This document shows, one piece after another, positions 8,416-16,028 of a stretch of DNA of 64,000 nucleotides. The notes beneath the pieces were generated by a model. That model was not told the origin of the DNA and made no database searches. It saw only the letters and a list, made by a program, of their open reading frames with translations. Origin of the DNA: Streptomyces luteolus. GTDB lineage: Bacteria; Actinomycetota; Actinomycetes; Streptomycetales; Streptomycetaceae. A program made the position numbers and the translations under genes. Each line of letters starts with the position of its first letter. The stretch's first letter is position 1. The stretch lies in the NCBI RefSeq assembly GCF_029968015.1, contig NZ_JASCIS010000004.1, positions 186,001-250,000 on the forward strand, written 5' to 3'.

Positions 8416-8834
8416 GTCCCGGTGACATCAAGCATGTCCTGGGCCGGCCTGGCCAAGATCTTGTGGGACCTCACACCGTCAACTCATGCCCGCGATGCCG
8501 TCCCGACAGCGACACACCGGGCACAGATGCGGCGTGACCCGCTGATGCCCACGCTGGCCACACGATCGGGCATCGCCTGGACCGCGTGTGGCGATTGTTG
8601 AACCCTGACAACCACGTCGGACTGCGCGCGGAATCGGCATCAGCCGTGCCACCAGCGCAAGCAGAGGGGCACTGAGAGCCGCGCGGAGACGCGCTCCGGT
8701 GGACAGCCGGTGGACAGACGCCTTTGGACGAGCCAGTACGAGGCCGCGCGAGGGGAACTGTTGCACATCGTCTGATCAGGGAAAACGTCACCAGGCGGCA
8801 TCGTCCGGCACCACTCGACATGAACGCTTTCGGT
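8416..8834. other. Non-coding remnant DNA between the IS and the attachment site
   Basis: No convincing gene was found on either strand. The open frames here lack ribosome-binding sites and Streptomyces codon bias. One minus-strand frame ends with a CPVCRCRDG segment of unknown origin. A stretch of eroded mobile DNA is plausible between an IS remnant and an integration site; no integrase is recognisable. Confidence 0.5.
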
Positions 8835-8876
8835 CTTGTAATGCGCAGGTCGTCGGTTCGAATCCGACAGGGGGCT
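8835..8876 (+). other. 3' fragment of a tRNA-Thr(TGT) gene: probable att site
   Basis: The segment holds C32-T33-TGT-AA (anticodon TGT at 8837-8839), the 3' half of the anticodon stem TGCGC, the variable loop, a perfect T-arm (GTCGG TTCGAAT CCGAC, 8852-8868) and the 3' acceptor strand AGGGGGC plus T. Upstream of 8835 the sequence cannot form the 5' anticodon stem, D-arm or 5' acceptor strand. The gene is therefore only a 3' half, as left by site-specific integration into a tRNA gene. The intact copy should lie at the far end of the island, left of this window. Confidence 0.8.
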
Positions 8877-8883
8877 CCTGAGG

Positions 8884-8918
8884 AAGGCCAGGTCACGCCA
8901 CTGTGACCTGGCCTTTTT
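8884..8918 (+). terminator. Rho-independent terminator of the tRNA gene
   Basis: AAGGCCAGGTCAC (8884-8896) pairs with GTGACCTGGCCTT (8903-8915) across a six-base loop and runs into TTTTT. It sits eight bases after the tRNA fragment, as expected for the original host tRNA terminator, and marks the host side of the integration site. Confidence 0.88.
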
Positions 8919-8995
8919 GCGTGCGTGTGTGATTCTTGAAGGTGGAGCCCCCCGTGCACGGGCGAGGGCGGACGCCGCACCCGGGGAGGTGTGTG

Positions 8996-9271
8996 ATGAC
9001 GCGGAACCACCACTTCCACCTCGACTTCGCGGGCCACTCGGTGACCGTGAACGTCCACAACAGTCACCGGGTGATCGCCGAGTTGCTGGTGGACGGCAAG
9101 GTGACGGATCAGCAGCAGTCGCGCGGGCACCGGCCCCTGCTGCTCTCCGGTGAGCTGGCCGACGAGCCTTCCCGGCCCGTCGGGGTGCGGGTCATGCCGG
9201 GGCCGGGGGTGCCGCGCTGCACTGCGGTGATCGACGGGACCGAGGAGCTGATGTCTCCGCGGGCCTTCTGA
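8996..9271 (+). CDS. Small conserved-looking hypothetical protein
   Basis: A 91-residue soluble protein beginning MTRNHHFHLDFAGHSVTVNV. It has alternating beta-like segments and no membrane stretch or recognised domain. The ATG at 8996 is chosen because GGGGAGG lies about 8 bases upstream; the open frame extends to 8936 without another good site. Codon use is strongly GC3-biased, supporting real coding. It is the first core-chromosome gene after the attachment site and ends 28 bases before the convergent DUF899 gene. Confidence 0.65.
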   Translation: MTRNHHFHLDFAGHSVTVNVHNSHRVIAELLVDGKVTDQQQSRGHRPLLLSGELADEPSRPVGVRVMPGPGVPRCTAVIDGTEELMSPRAF

Positions 9272-9298
9272 TGTACCGGGAGGGTGGGGAGGCGCCCC

Positions 9299-9979
9299 CT
9301 AATACTTCAGCGCGGCGTACCAGTCGCCGCGCCCCCCGCGGGTGACGTCGAGTACGTGCCAGACGGGGCTGAGCAGGTCGATGCCGCGCTCGTCGATGGT
9401 GTCGGAGAGGCGGGGGTGCACCGAGTAGAAGTGGCGGACCGAGCCGTCGGCGTCGCGGCTGAACACCGAGACCGTGGAGTCCTGTTCGCCGTCGGCGTCC
9501 TCACTGCCCAGGTCGTACTTGAAGGTGCCGGTCCCCGCGCTGAGCAGACGGAGGTTCGTCCACCGGCGGCTGCGGGCGTGTGCGCGGAGTGCGGGCAGTG
9601 CGGCCGCGGCGACGACGGCGAAGTCGACGTTCTGCGCGAGATGGTGGGCCACTCCGTTGAAGCCGTCGCACCACATCGTGCACATCGGGCACGGCTCGGT
9701 CTGCTTCTTGCCGTACATCAGGTGGTAGACGACGAGGTCGCGGCCGGGCCGGGTGAACAGGTCACTCAGGCGTACGGTCCGGGCGGGGTCGTCGCCGGCC
9801 TCCAGGTAGGCCGGGCCCTCCTCGAACGCGTAGTCCTCGACGACCGGGCCGGGCGGCAGCCGCCTGCGCAGGTCGGCGACGCGCTCGCGGTGGCGCATCA
9901 GCTCGATCTCGGCCTGCCGCAGCTCCTCTCGGGCGCTCACGTAGTCGGCCGACTCCGCGGTGAGGTTGGTTGGACGCAT
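9299..9979 (-). CDS. DUF899 family thioredoxin-like protein
   Basis: A 226-residue cytosolic protein. After an N-terminal coiled region (SAREELRQAEIELMRHRERVADLRR) come the DUF899 signatures: DYAFEEGP, LSDLFTRPGRDLVVYHLMYG, and the cysteine motif CPMCTMWCDGFNG at the position of the thioredoxin redox loop. Further on are FSVDG-equivalent and GTYKYDLG-like segments (GTGTFKYDLGSED) and the terminal GRGDWYAALKY. The family is often described as predicted dithiol-disulfide oxidoreductases of unproven function. The ATG at 9979 has GGGAGC upstream; the longer open frame to 10957 is antisense to the next gene. Confidence 0.85.
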   Translation of the reverse strand: MRPTNLTAESADYVSAREELRQAEIELMRHRERVADLRRRLPPGPVVEDYAFEEGPAYLEAGDDPARTVRLSDLFTRPGRDLVVYHLMYGKKQTEPCPMCTMWCDGFNGVAHHLAQNVDFAVVAAAALPALRAHARSRRWTNLRLLSAGTGTFKYDLGSEDADGEQDSTVSVFSRDADGSVRHFYSVHPRLSDTIDERGIDLLSPVWHVLDVTRGGRGDWYAALKY

Positions 9980-10210
9980 CGCTGCTCCCGGGGTGGCTGA
10001 GGGCTGAAGCCGCCGTTTGTCCTGCCTCACCACCGTAAGTCGCGGCGCCGGGCGTGGCAGCGCGTAGACCCGGTGCAGCAAGCGGTGTCCCCCGATCGTG
10101 CGGGAACAAACATCCACCGCTCTCGCGTACGCACCCCGCTGGGAGAGATCGACAAGGCCCCGGAGACGGGGCCGCGTCCCCGTAGACACCGTTCCCCAAG
10201 GCGGCTGCCC

Positions 10211-11008
10211 GTGATCCTCATCATCGTCATCGCTGTCCTCGCCCTGCTCGCCGGGCTGGCCGCCAACCGCTATCTGCGGCCACGCCTCGTCTCCGACGGG
10301 GACGAGGGGATGGCCGTCAAGGACCTGATCGGGCCGCTGCTGACGCTGACCGTGCTGCTGCTCGCGTTCGTCCTGGTCACGGCCTCGGGCTCGTACGGCA
10401 AGGCCGAGGTGGCGGCCCGGGGGGAGGCGCGGGCCCTGGACAAGATCGTCGAGCTCGCCGAGTACGCGCCCGCCGGGCCGAAGGCCAGGGTCCAGGCCGA
10501 CTCCGTCTGCTACGCCCGCGCCGTACGCACCCAGGAATGGCCCGCGATGGCGGACGGCGAGGGCTCGGCCGCGCCCAGCGTCTGGTCCACCGACCTCCGC
10601 AAGACGTTCCGGGCCGTGGAGGGCAAGCCGGTCTTCGGGATGCTGATCGCCGCGGACAACGAGCGCTCGCAGGAGCGTGAGGAGCGGCTGACTCAGTCCA
10701 CGGCCAGCATCCCCAGCTCCATCCTCTGGTTCCTGCTGATCACGCTGACCGTGACCGTGGTCGCTCTCGGTGTCTGCCTGCCGCGGCGGAACAACCGCGC
10801 CCAGATCGTGGCCCTCGTGGTGATCACGGGACTGCTCACCACGACCCTGTGCATCATCCGCGACGTCGACCGGCCCTTCGGCGGCATCACCTCCGTCGAG
10901 CCGACCGCCATCGCCGAGACGGAACGCCAGGCGACCCGCGACTACCGCACCAACCACCCCGACGCCCCCCTGCCCTGCGACGAGAACGGTGACCGCAGGG
11001 CGAGTTGA
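10211..11008 (+). CDS. DUF4239-type membrane protein
   Basis: A 265-residue membrane protein with four hydrophobic segments in two pairs: VILIIVIAVLALLAGLAANR and LIGPLLTLTVLLLAFVLVTA at the start, then SSILWFLLITLTVTVVALGV and QIVALVVITGLLTTTLCIIR. A soluble central region (about 75-180) lies between the pairs. This layout fits the bestrophin-like DUF4239 family. The open frame reaches back to GTG 10073, but those 46 codons have poor GC3 bias, so the GTG at 10211 with AAGGCGG upstream is preferred. Function unknown. Confidence 0.72.
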   Translation: MILIIVIAVLALLAGLAANRYLRPRLVSDGDEGMAVKDLIGPLLTLTVLLLAFVLVTASGSYGKAEVAARGEARALDKIVELAEYAPAGPKARVQADSVCYARAVRTQEWPAMADGEGSAAPSVWSTDLRKTFRAVEGKPVFGMLIAADNERSQEREERLTQSTASIPSSILWFLLITLTVTVVALGVCLPRRNNRAQIVALVVITGLLTTTLCIIRDVDRPFGGITSVEPTAIAETERQATRDYRTNHPDAPLPCDENGDRRAS

Positions 11009-11041
11009 GGGGGCCGGGGCGGGGCGGAGGGGCGCGCGGGG

Positions 11042-11548
11042 CTACGCGTAGAAGGCCCGGTCTCCGCCGATCCGGACCGCGTCGTAGAACGTGTGGGCCG
11101 CGCCGTAGCAGGCGGTGTGGCGGATCGGGCCGGGGCGTTCCTGGTCGCAGATGCGCCGCATCTCCTCCCGGAAGCGCTGGTCGATGGCCGCCTTGCGGGC
11201 GGGCGTCGGGTCGAGCGCGAGCGTGCCGGCCCGCGAGCCGTAGTTGCGGTAGCCGAAGTCGTGCTGGGTGCAGGCAGGGGTGAAGAGCCTCATGTACGGG
11301 GCCATGCCGCCCGGCACGGAGCAGCCGTCCGTCGTCCAGTTGAACGGGGGCGTCCGCTCCACCGTCATGAAGCGCTCGACGGGCAGGGCCATGATCCGGT
11401 CGGCCGCCTGGACGAGTTGGGGGTTGGGGGCGGGGGCGGGAGCGGGAGTGGGGGCGGGAGTGGGGGCGGTGGCAGCGGTGGCGGTCGGGGCGAGGGTGAG
11501 CAGGGCGGTGGTGAGGGCTGCGGCTGCTGCTCGGGCGAGGGTGCGCAT
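11042..11548 (-). CDS. Secreted prokaryotic phospholipase A2
   Basis: A 168-residue exported enzyme that hydrolyses the sn-2 ester of phospholipids with Ca2+. The signal peptide is MRTLARAAAAALTTALLTLA with an ATAATA cleavage region, followed by an Ala-Pro-rich spacer (to about residue 42). The catalytic core contains TTDGCSVPGG and PACTQHDFGYRNYG, carrying the His96-Asp97 pair and conserved cysteines, as in the Streptomyces violaceoruber-type enzyme. The ATG at 11548 has AGGAG seven bases upstream and gives a clean signal peptide; an upstream extension to 11605 would bury it. Confidence 0.9.
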   Translation of the reverse strand: MRTLARAAAAALTTALLTLAPTATAATAPTPAPTPAPAPAPNPQLVQAADRIMALPVERFMTVERTPPFNWTTDGCSVPGGMAPYMRLFTPACTQHDFGYRNYGSRAGTLALDPTPARKAAIDQRFREEMRRICDQERPGPIRHTACYGAAHTFYDAVRIGGDRAFYA

Positions 11549-11668
11549 GGGGCGGCTCCTGGGTGTTTTTTTCCAGGTCAACCGCCTCTGCGCGGAGAAG
11601 GTCACCGGCGTCGTCGGGCAGTTCGGCCATTGCGGTGCCCTGCGGAGGGAGCCTCAGCCCCAGCCTCA

Positions 11669-11828
11669 GCCGCCGCCCCCGCCCCCGGGTCTGCCGCCCC
11701 AGTCCCCGCCTCCGCCCCCGGGGCTACCGCCCCCGGGTCTGCCGCCCCAGTCCCCGCCCCCGCCCCCGGGTCTACCGCCCCAGTCCCCGCCACCGCCCCC
11801 GGGTCTACCGCCCCAGTCCCCGCCACCG
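11669..11828. repeat. 33-bp tandem repeat, proline/glycine-coding in several frames
   Basis: The unit starts CCGCCCCAGTCCCCGCC and is 33 bp long. About four copies are present, one interrupted by a 15-bp partial copy, with single-base variation. The plus strand reads as Pro-rich 11-mers (GLPPQSPPPPP) and the minus strand as GTGAVDPGAVA-like 11-mers. The stop codon of the small minus-strand protein lies in the last copy. Confidence 0.85.
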
Positions 11829-11984
11829 GTCGAACCTCCGGAGTACCCGGACCACCCGCCACACCCCCGCGACGGCGCCCGCGATCGCGCCGGTCTTCGC
11901 GTCGAACAGGGCCGTCGCCGCCGCGAACACCAGGACGGCGAGGGCCGCGCCCGTGACCAGGGCGAAGGCGATCTCGACCGTCAT
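11805..11984 (-). CDS. Small hydrophobic hypothetical protein
   Basis: A 59-residue protein beginning MTVEIAFALVTGAALAVLVF. It has two hydrophobic stretches (about 4-24 and 30-45) and a basic tail (RVLRRFDRWRGLGR). The ATG at 11984 is preceded by AGAAGGA at good spacing. The frame stays open upstream to 12212 through Gly-Asp-Ser-Arg repeats, and an upstream start at 12125 would add an RGDS-rich N-terminus. The stop lies inside the 33-bp repeat array, so the C-terminus may vary between strains. Not recognised. Confidence 0.4.
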   Translation of the reverse strand: MTVEIAFALVTGAALAVLVFAAATALFDAKTGAIAGAVAGVWRVVRVLRRFDRWRGLGR

Positions 11985-12024
11985 CGTGTCCTTCTCCCAG
12001 CGGGATTCCCGGCCCTTGTCCCCA

Positions 12025-12072
12025 CGACTGTCCCCACGACTGTCCCCACGACTGTCCCCACGACCGTCCCCA
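12025..12072. repeat. 12-bp tandem repeat (CGACTGTCCCCA)
   Basis: Four head-to-tail copies of CGACTGTCCCCA, the last with one change (CGACCGTCCCCA). On the minus strand they would read as Gly-Asp-Ser-Arg units, in frame with the small hydrophobic protein. A shorter CCCGTG array follows at about 12080-12105. Confidence 0.85.
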
Positions 12073-12198
12073 CGGCCACCCGTGCCCGTGCCCGTGCCCG
12101 TGCCCGCGCTCAAGTCCTTGTCCATGAAGGGAGCGTGACAGGGCGGGGGCGACAGCGGGAGGCCTCGCGGGCTCTCACATCGGGTGGGCCTTGTGCAA

Positions 12199-12247
12199 GG
12201 CCGCCAAGCCACGCCGGGGGCGGGGCCCCCGGCGTGGCTTGGCGGCC
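12199..12247 (-). terminator. Strong hairpin after the ABC permease gene
   Basis: A perfect 22-bp stem (12199-12220 with 12226-12247) encloses the loop CGGGG. It begins two bases after the stop codon of the minus-strand permease gene. There is no T-tract, as is usual for Streptomyces hairpin terminators. Confidence 0.85.
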
Positions 12248-12248
12248 C

Positions 12249-14822
12249 TCACTGCGCGTTGATCGCCCCCAGCATGTTCAGGCGAGCCGCCCTGCGGGCC
12301 GGCCAGATGGCCGCGAGGACGCCGATCACGAGGGCCAGGGCCAGGAACAGGGACAGGCGGTCCCACGGCAGGGTCGTCGTGTAGTCGGGCAGGCCCGCGG
12401 CGGTGAGGCTGCCGCCCGCCCAGGCGAGGAAGACGCCCGTGCCGATGCCGAGGAGCGCGCCGAAGACGGAGATCACCACCGATTCGAGGCGGACCATCTG
12501 CCGGACGCCCTTGCGGTCGAGGCCGATCGCGCGGAGCATGCCGATCTCGCGGGTGCGCTCGAAGACCGACATGGCCAGGGTGTTGATCACACCGAGGACC
12601 GCGATGACGACGGCCATGCCGAGCAGCCCGTACATCATGTTGAGCATCACGTCGATCGCGCCGGACTCCTCCTTCGTGAGCTGTTCCTGGCTCTGCACCT
12701 TCAGCAGCGGGCTGTTGCCGAGGGCCTCGCGGAGGTCGCGGTCGAGGCCGGTGGCCTTGCCCGGTTCGGCCTTGACGAGGACGGAGTCGTACGTGCCGCC
12801 CATCGCGTACGGCAGGACGTCGTCGAGCCGGGCGAGGGCGCTGTCCACGACCTGGTTCTCCTGGTAGACGCCGACGACCTTGAGCCGTTTGCGGTCCGCC
12901 GACTCCTCGCCGTCCGGGGTGAATTCGCCGGTCAGCCGGTCGCCGACGCCGAGGCCCGTGCGCTTGGCGAGGGTCGTGGAGATCGCGATCTCGCCGGGGC
13001 CGAGGTCGTCGGCCGAGCCGGAGTCGAACGTCAGGGACGCGACCTTGCCGAGCTGCTCCGGGTCGACGCCGGAGATCATCGCGTACTCCCCGTCCAGCGT
13101 GACCCCGGTCGAGGCGACGGGGGTGGCCGCCGCGACGCCCGGGACGTCGGCGACCTTCTCGCCGAGCTTCGGGTCCAGGCCCAGATACGCGGAGTTGGAG
13201 AGGGAGTAGTCGGCGGTCAGGCCCTGGACGGCCGCCTGCTTCATGGCCCGGTCGACCGAGTGCCCGGCCACCGTCAGGCCGGTGATCAGGGTCAGGCCGA
13301 TCATCAGGGCCGAGGCGGTCGCGGCGGTACGGCGCGGGTTGCGCAGCGCGTTCTCCTTGGCGAGCTTGCCGCTCACGCCGAACACCCGCGTCGTGACCCG
13401 GCCCGCGAGCGACACCAGCGGCCGCGAGAGCAGCGGGGCGAGCACGATCATGCCGGTCAGGGTGAGGAACGAGCCCAGCATGGCGATCATCAGGTTCGTC
13501 TCGTCGCCGTCATCGAGGGTCGACACGTACAGCATCACCGCGACGCCCGCGCCGGTGAGCAGCGCGCCGAGGATGTTGCGTACGACCATGCCGCGTACCG
13601 GAGTTGCCGCGTCCACCGTGGACAGCGCCTCGACCGGGGCGATCTTCGCGGCCTTGCGGGACGGCAGCCAGGCGGCGAGGACGGTGACGAGGACGCCCAC
13701 GATCAGGGACCACAGCAGGGCGCCGGGACCGACGACCAGCGGGCCGTCCGGCAGGCCCGCGCCGCCCGCATTGAGCAGCGGACGCAGACCGGCGGCGATG
13801 CCGAGGCCGAGGGCGAACCCGGCGGCGGACGCGCCGAGTCCGAGCAGCCCCGCCTCGATCAGGACGGAGCGGACGACCTGCCGGCGGGAGGCGCCCACGG
13901 CGCGCATCAGGGCGATCTCGCGGCCGCGCTGGGCGATCAGCATGGTGAACGTGTTGGCGATGATGAACACGCCCACGAACAGGGCGATCCCGGCGAACAC
14001 CAGGAGCATCTTGGTCATCGACTCGGTGGACTTCTCCGACTGCTCGGACTGGAGCGCCGCCAGCTCGGCCCCGCTGGTCGCGCTCGCGCCCTCCTCCGGA
14101 AGCAGGGTGCTGATCTTCGCGGTCAGGGCGGCCTGGTCGGTGCCGGGCTCGGCGGTCACGGAGAACTCGTCGTAGTGGCCCGGGGTGAGGAACAGGCCCT
14201 GCGCGGTGGGGGTGTCGAACACGGTGAGGGTGCCGCCCGCGGTGACGCGCGGATCGTCGGTATGGACGGTGCCGACCAGCTTCTTGGTGAGCGCGGGCCC
14301 GGTCGTGGCGAACCGTACGGTGTCACCGATCCGGTAGCCGGCCTTCTCGGCGGTCTTCGCGTCGAGCGCCAACTCGCCCTTGCCGGAGGGCGCGCGGCCG
14401 CTCACGAGGGGCAGCCGCGGGTCCTTGCCGTCCGGTCCCGGTACGTAGTTGGCGGCCAGGTTCTGCCAGGAGTTGTCGGCGTTGACGGGCGTGCCGTCCT
14501 TCCCGGCGAGCGTGGCGCTGCCGCCCACCCCGGCCCGCACGGAGGCGACGCCGGGCAGCTCGCGGACGCGGTCGGCGAGCTTGCCGTCGAGGGCGGTGGG
14601 GCGGTGCTCGTCGTACGGGCCGTCGCCCGGCAGGTACTCGGCCGCCACCGAGACGTCGACGTCCTTCAGGTTCTTGGTGGAGGCGGCGCGGAGCGCGGAC
14701 GTGACGGTGTCGCCGAAGACGAGCGTGCCGGAGACGAAGGCGACGCCGAGCATCACCGCGAGCGCGGTCATGATCAGCCGGGCTTTGTGCGCGAGGACGT
14801 TGCGCAGGGCTGTTCGCAGCAT
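12249..14822 (-). CDS. ABC transporter permease, FtsX/MacB-like
   Basis: An 857-residue membrane protein with the duplicated layout of large actinobacterial FtsX permeases. TM1 is near the N-terminus (ARLIMTALAVMLGVAFVSGT). An extracytoplasmic domain spans about 45-240. Three helices of the first FtsX domain follow, starting at MLLVFAGIALFVGVFIIANT, then a central linker. The second half carries NPRRTAATASALMIGLTLI, another external domain, and the closing FtsX domain (MYGLLGMAVVIAVLGVINTL, SVFERTREIGMLRAIG). It pairs with the ATPase encoded 113 bases upstream on the same strand. Likely roles are lipid, lipoprotein or peptide-antibiotic handling; the substrate is unknown. Confidence 0.93.
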   Translation of the reverse strand: MLRTALRNVLAHKARLIMTALAVMLGVAFVSGTLVFGDTVTSALRAASTKNLKDVDVSVAAEYLPGDGPYDEHRPTALDGKLADRVRELPGVASVRAGVGGSATLAGKDGTPVNADNSWQNLAANYVPGPDGKDPRLPLVSGRAPSGKGELALDAKTAEKAGYRIGDTVRFATTGPALTKKLVGTVHTDDPRVTAGGTLTVFDTPTAQGLFLTPGHYDEFSVTAEPGTDQAALTAKISTLLPEEGASATSGAELAALQSEQSEKSTESMTKMLLVFAGIALFVGVFIIANTFTMLIAQRGREIALMRAVGASRRQVVRSVLIEAGLLGLGASAAGFALGLGIAAGLRPLLNAGGAGLPDGPLVVGPGALLWSLIVGVLVTVLAAWLPSRKAAKIAPVEALSTVDAATPVRGMVVRNILGALLTGAGVAVMLYVSTLDDGDETNLMIAMLGSFLTLTGMIVLAPLLSRPLVSLAGRVTTRVFGVSGKLAKENALRNPRRTAATASALMIGLTLITGLTVAGHSVDRAMKQAAVQGLTADYSLSNSAYLGLDPKLGEKVADVPGVAAATPVASTGVTLDGEYAMISGVDPEQLGKVASLTFDSGSADDLGPGEIAISTTLAKRTGLGVGDRLTGEFTPDGEESADRKRLKVVGVYQENQVVDSALARLDDVLPYAMGGTYDSVLVKAEPGKATGLDRDLREALGNSPLLKVQSQEQLTKEESGAIDVMLNMMYGLLGMAVVIAVLGVINTLAMSVFERTREIGMLRAIGLDRKGVRQMVRLESVVISVFGALLGIGTGVFLAWAGGSLTAAGLPDYTTTLPWDRLSLFLALALVIGVLAAIWPARRAARLNMLGAINAQ

Positions 14823-14838
14823 GGGGGTGGTCCAGGGG

Positions 14839-14889
14839 TTCGAAGGCGTACGGGTTTCGAAGGCGTACGGGTTCTGAAGGCGTACGGGT
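14839..14889. repeat. 17-bp tandem repeat between ABC ATPase and permease genes
   Basis: Three copies of TTCGAAGGCGTACGGGT, the third starting TCTGAAGG, lie in the 113-base gap between the two genes of the transporter operon. They sit just upstream of the permease ATG (14822, minus strand). Confidence 0.85.
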
Positions 14890-14935
14890 GACGGGGCGCG
14901 GGCTCAGCTCGTGCGGCCCTCAGCTCGTCCGGCCC

Positions 14936-15721
14936 TCAGCTCGTGCGGCCCTTGGCGTCGAAGAGCCGCATCCGGTCCAGGACGCTCTGCGCGGTCGGGG
15001 CGAGCAGCTCGTCGGTGAGGCGGCCGTCGGCGAGGAAGACGACACGGTCGGCGTGTGCGGCGGCCACCGGGTCGTGCGTGACCATCACGACGGTCTGGCC
15101 CAACTCCCGTACGGATTCCCGCAGAAAGCCCAGGATCTCGGCGCCCGAGCGGGAGTCGAGGTTGCCGGTCGGCTCGTCCGCGAACACGATCTCCGGCCGG
15201 GACGCGAGCGCGCGGGCCACGGCGACGCGCTGCTGCTGACCGCCGGACAGCTGCGCGGGCCGGTGGTTCAGTCGGCCCGAGAGCCCCACGGTGCGTACGA
15301 CGCCGTCGACCCACGCGTGGTCCGGGCGGCGGCCCGCGATGGCCATGGGCAGCGTGATGTTCTCGTACGCGGTGAGCGTGGGGAGCAGGTTGAACGCCTG
15401 GAAGACGAAGCCCACCTTGTCGCGGCGGAGCCGGGTGAGCCTGCGGTCGTCGAGGCCGGACAGCTCGGTGTCGCCGATCATCGCGGAGCCGGCGGAGAAC
15501 GAGTCCAGGCCCGCCATGCAGTGCATCAGCGTCGACTTGCCGGAGCCGGACGGCCCCATGATCGCGGTGAACCGGCCGCGCCCGAACTCCACGGACACTT
15601 GGTCGAGGGCGACCACACGGGTCTCGCCCGTGCCGTACACCTTGCTCAGGCCGGTGGCGCGGGCGGCGGCGTCGGTGGCCGGGGAGTGGATCGGGGCGGG
15701 CGCGGCGGCGGCCTGGGACAT
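14936..15721 (-). CDS. ABC transporter ATP-binding protein, LolD/MacB-like
   Basis: A 261-residue ATPase. Walker A is GPSGSGKST (residues 56-64), the Q-loop is FVFQAFNLLPTLTAYENI, the signature is LSGGQQQRVAVARAL, Walker B is EIVFADEPTGNLD, and the H-loop is VMVTHD. The NLLPTLTAYENI and EPTGNLDSRSG wording is typical of ATPases that partner FtsX-type permeases, as encoded downstream. The first 20 residues are an Ala/Pro-rich extension. The two genes form an operon; the response-regulator/kinase pair upstream on the same strand may control it. Confidence 0.93.
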   Translation of the reverse strand: MSQAAAAPAPIHSPATDAAARATGLSKVYGTGETRVVALDQVSVEFGRGRFTAIMGPSGSGKSTLMHCMAGLDSFSAGSAMIGDTELSGLDDRRLTRLRRDKVGFVFQAFNLLPTLTAYENITLPMAIAGRRPDHAWVDGVVRTVGLSGRLNHRPAQLSGGQQQRVAVARALASRPEIVFADEPTGNLDSRSGAEILGFLRESVRELGQTVVMVTHDPVAAAHADRVVFLADGRLTDELLAPTAQSVLDRMRLFDAKGRTS

Positions 15722-15910
15722 GGCGCTCTCCTGGGAACGTGGGGCGTTTTCGGGTTCGCTCCATGCTCGGCGTGCGCCGCGGCCGTTCCGTAGGCCTCAG
15801 GGCGTGAATACGGGCCCTGCCGGAAGTCGGGCGGAGGGGGGAGGGGTAGTACTCGGGAGGGACTCGGGGTCTTACTTGTGGCAGAGGCGGGACCTTGGGT
15901 TAACCTCGCG

Positions 15911-16022
15911 TGCCCTGCTTCGTACGGGAGAAGTGCCCTGCTTCGTACGGGAGAAGTGCCCTGCTTCGTACGGGAGAAGTGCCCTGCTTCGTACGGGAGA
16001 AGTGCCCTGTTTCGTACGGGAG
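15911..16022. repeat. 23-bp tandem repeat, five copies
   Basis: Head-to-tail copies of a 23-bp unit (TGCCCTGCTTCGTACGGGAG plus AAG) start at 15911, 15934, 15957, 15980 and 16003. The last copy is partial and has one substitution. Each unit can fold as CTTC-GTACGGGA-GAAG. The array fills the end of the 307-base gap between the response-regulator stop (16029) and the ATPase start; the rest of the gap shows no gene. The unit is identical in copies 1-4, implying recent expansion. Confidence 0.92.
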
Positions 16023-16028
16023 TCGGCG

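Noticed and set aside
8471..9130. A 219-codon minus-strand frame containing CRIRTDDLRIT
   Set aside because: This peptide is the antisense translation of the tRNA T-arm region; the frame has no ribosome-binding site and crosses the att fragment and terminator.
10073..10210. Longer N-terminus for the DUF4239 protein
   Set aside because: The 46 extra codons use many A/T-ending codons unlike the rest of the gene, and no membrane or domain signal lies there.
11268..14891. A 1,207-codon plus-strand frame opposite the ABC permease
   Set aside because: It is a shadow: the minus strand encodes a complete FtsX-type permease and the antisense product is low-complexity Arg/Gly/Gln-rich.
15911..16022. 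Possible CRISPR array
   Set aside because: The 23-bp units are directly adjacent with no unique spacers, and there are no cas genes in the window.
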